A stretch of 13,554 nt of DNA from assembly GCA_044326505.1 (NCBI GenBank), contig JBIRBF010000064.1, positions 1 through 13,554 on the forward strand, given 5' to 3'. Origin of the DNA: JACJWR01 sp044326505. Its GTDB lineage: Bacteria > Actinomycetota > Actinomycetes > S36-B12 > UBA10799. A program made the translations under genes and the position numbers. Positions within the stretch are counted from its first letter, which is position 1. The number at the start of each line of letters is the position of its first letter. The notes under the pieces were generated by a model, which saw nothing but the letters and a program-made list of their open reading frames with translations, did not search any database and had not been told where the DNA came from. This document shows, in pieces, positions 13,442-13,554 of this stretch.

Positions 13442-13461
13442 ATATACCGATATCGGAATAT
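13442..13461. promoter_or_regulatory. Operator-like 20-bp palindrome
   Basis: ATATACCGATATCGGAATAT is self-complementary at 18 of 20 positions, with the perfect core CCGATATCGG. It is strikingly AT-rich for this genome. It overlaps the -10-like TATTAT (13459-13464) of the reading frame at 13472, so a bound repressor would block that promoter. Palindromes of this shape are common before self-regulating ArsR or PadR genes in actinobacteria. The regulator is inferred, not seen. Confidence 0.7.
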
Positions 13462-13464
13462 TAT
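13459..13464 (+). promoter_or_regulatory. -10-like element for the truncated regulator
   Basis: TATTAT is the best -10 match in the window. It lies seven bases before the ATG at 13472 and partly inside the palindrome. Confidence 0.5.
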
Positions 13465-13471
13465 TGATGCC

Positions 13472-13504
13472 ATGGCACGAGCAGCAACGACATCGGACGG
13501 GTGA
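13472..13504 (+). pseudogene. Start of an ArsR-like regulator gene, interrupted after about nine codons
   Basis: The frame reads MARAATTSDG and then TGA at 13502. As I recall them, ArsR-family regulators of actinobacteria often open with MARAATT(S/T)D followed by FNA(I/V)AEPRRR. Here the match breaks after the Asp codon, and the following sequence (GGGTGACGTCCC, then T-rich) shows no such continuation in any frame. The promoter and operator before it look intact. A likely reading is that an insertion or rearrangement cuts the gene at about 13498. The next 50 bp to the window end could be the edge of a mobile element, but too little is visible to say. A second frame (ATG at 13467) is open to the end but resembles nothing. 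Confidence 0.4.
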
Positions 13505-13554
13505 CGTCCCTTTGAGTGGTGGTTTTTCGTTCGCGCTCTCGGGTCGGTTTTCTC

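Noticed and set aside
1..13554. CRISPR arrays, tRNA and rRNA genes
   Set aside because: Looked for regular direct repeats, cloverleaf-like folds and conserved rRNA stretches and found none.

Overview
The sequence is very GC-rich and its genes favour G or C at third codon positions. GTG starts are frequent, and -10-like hexamers sit directly before several start codons. This points to a high-GC member of the Actinomycetota; genus and species cannot be read from the window.

Layout. (1) Positions 1-2960, minus strand: a tightly coupled operon for an NHLM/NHLP-type peptide (bacteriocin/RiPP) exporter, ordered HlyD-like adaptor, ABC transporter 1, then the start of ABC transporter 2, which runs off the window. 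No precursor peptide is recognised here. (2) 3173-3349, minus: a small membrane-protein gene whose coding signal changes frame twice. (3) 3513-6643, plus: a membrane-anchored molybdopterin oxidoreductase with a cytochrome b-like N-terminus, a small lipoprotein and a DUF4287/DUF1801 protein. (4) 6689-8672, minus: a formate/nitrite transporter followed by a YheT-like alpha/beta hydrolase. (5) About 8800-11290: an accessory stretch with a 15-bp perfect inverted repeat, a decayed second copy of the 5' region of a secreted-protein gene, an IS3-family transposase remnant joined to that copy, about 440 bp without recognisable genes, and the intact secreted-protein gene (10213-10929). (6) 11297-13311, minus: an aldo/keto reductase and a SAM-dependent methyltransferase, each apparently with its own promoter. 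(7) The right edge: a strong operator-like palindrome and the first codons of what looks like an ArsR-type regulator that stops after ten codons.

How the genes work together. Only the exporter operon is a clear functional unit: the three proteins would form an inner-membrane peptide export machine. Its first ABC protein has an N-terminal region too short for a working C39 leader peptidase. The transporter and hydrolase are neighbours, but a separate -10-like element before the hydrolase weakens the case for strict co-transcription. The other genes look like independent units.

The most unusual points are the truncated peptidase region of the exporter, the duplicated promoter/leader/signal-peptide segment with IS debris, the two compensating frame changes in the small membrane gene, and the interrupted regulator beside its operator. 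Six genes share a start arrangement of an xAxxxT hexamer exactly six bases before the start codon, which I used to choose several starts.
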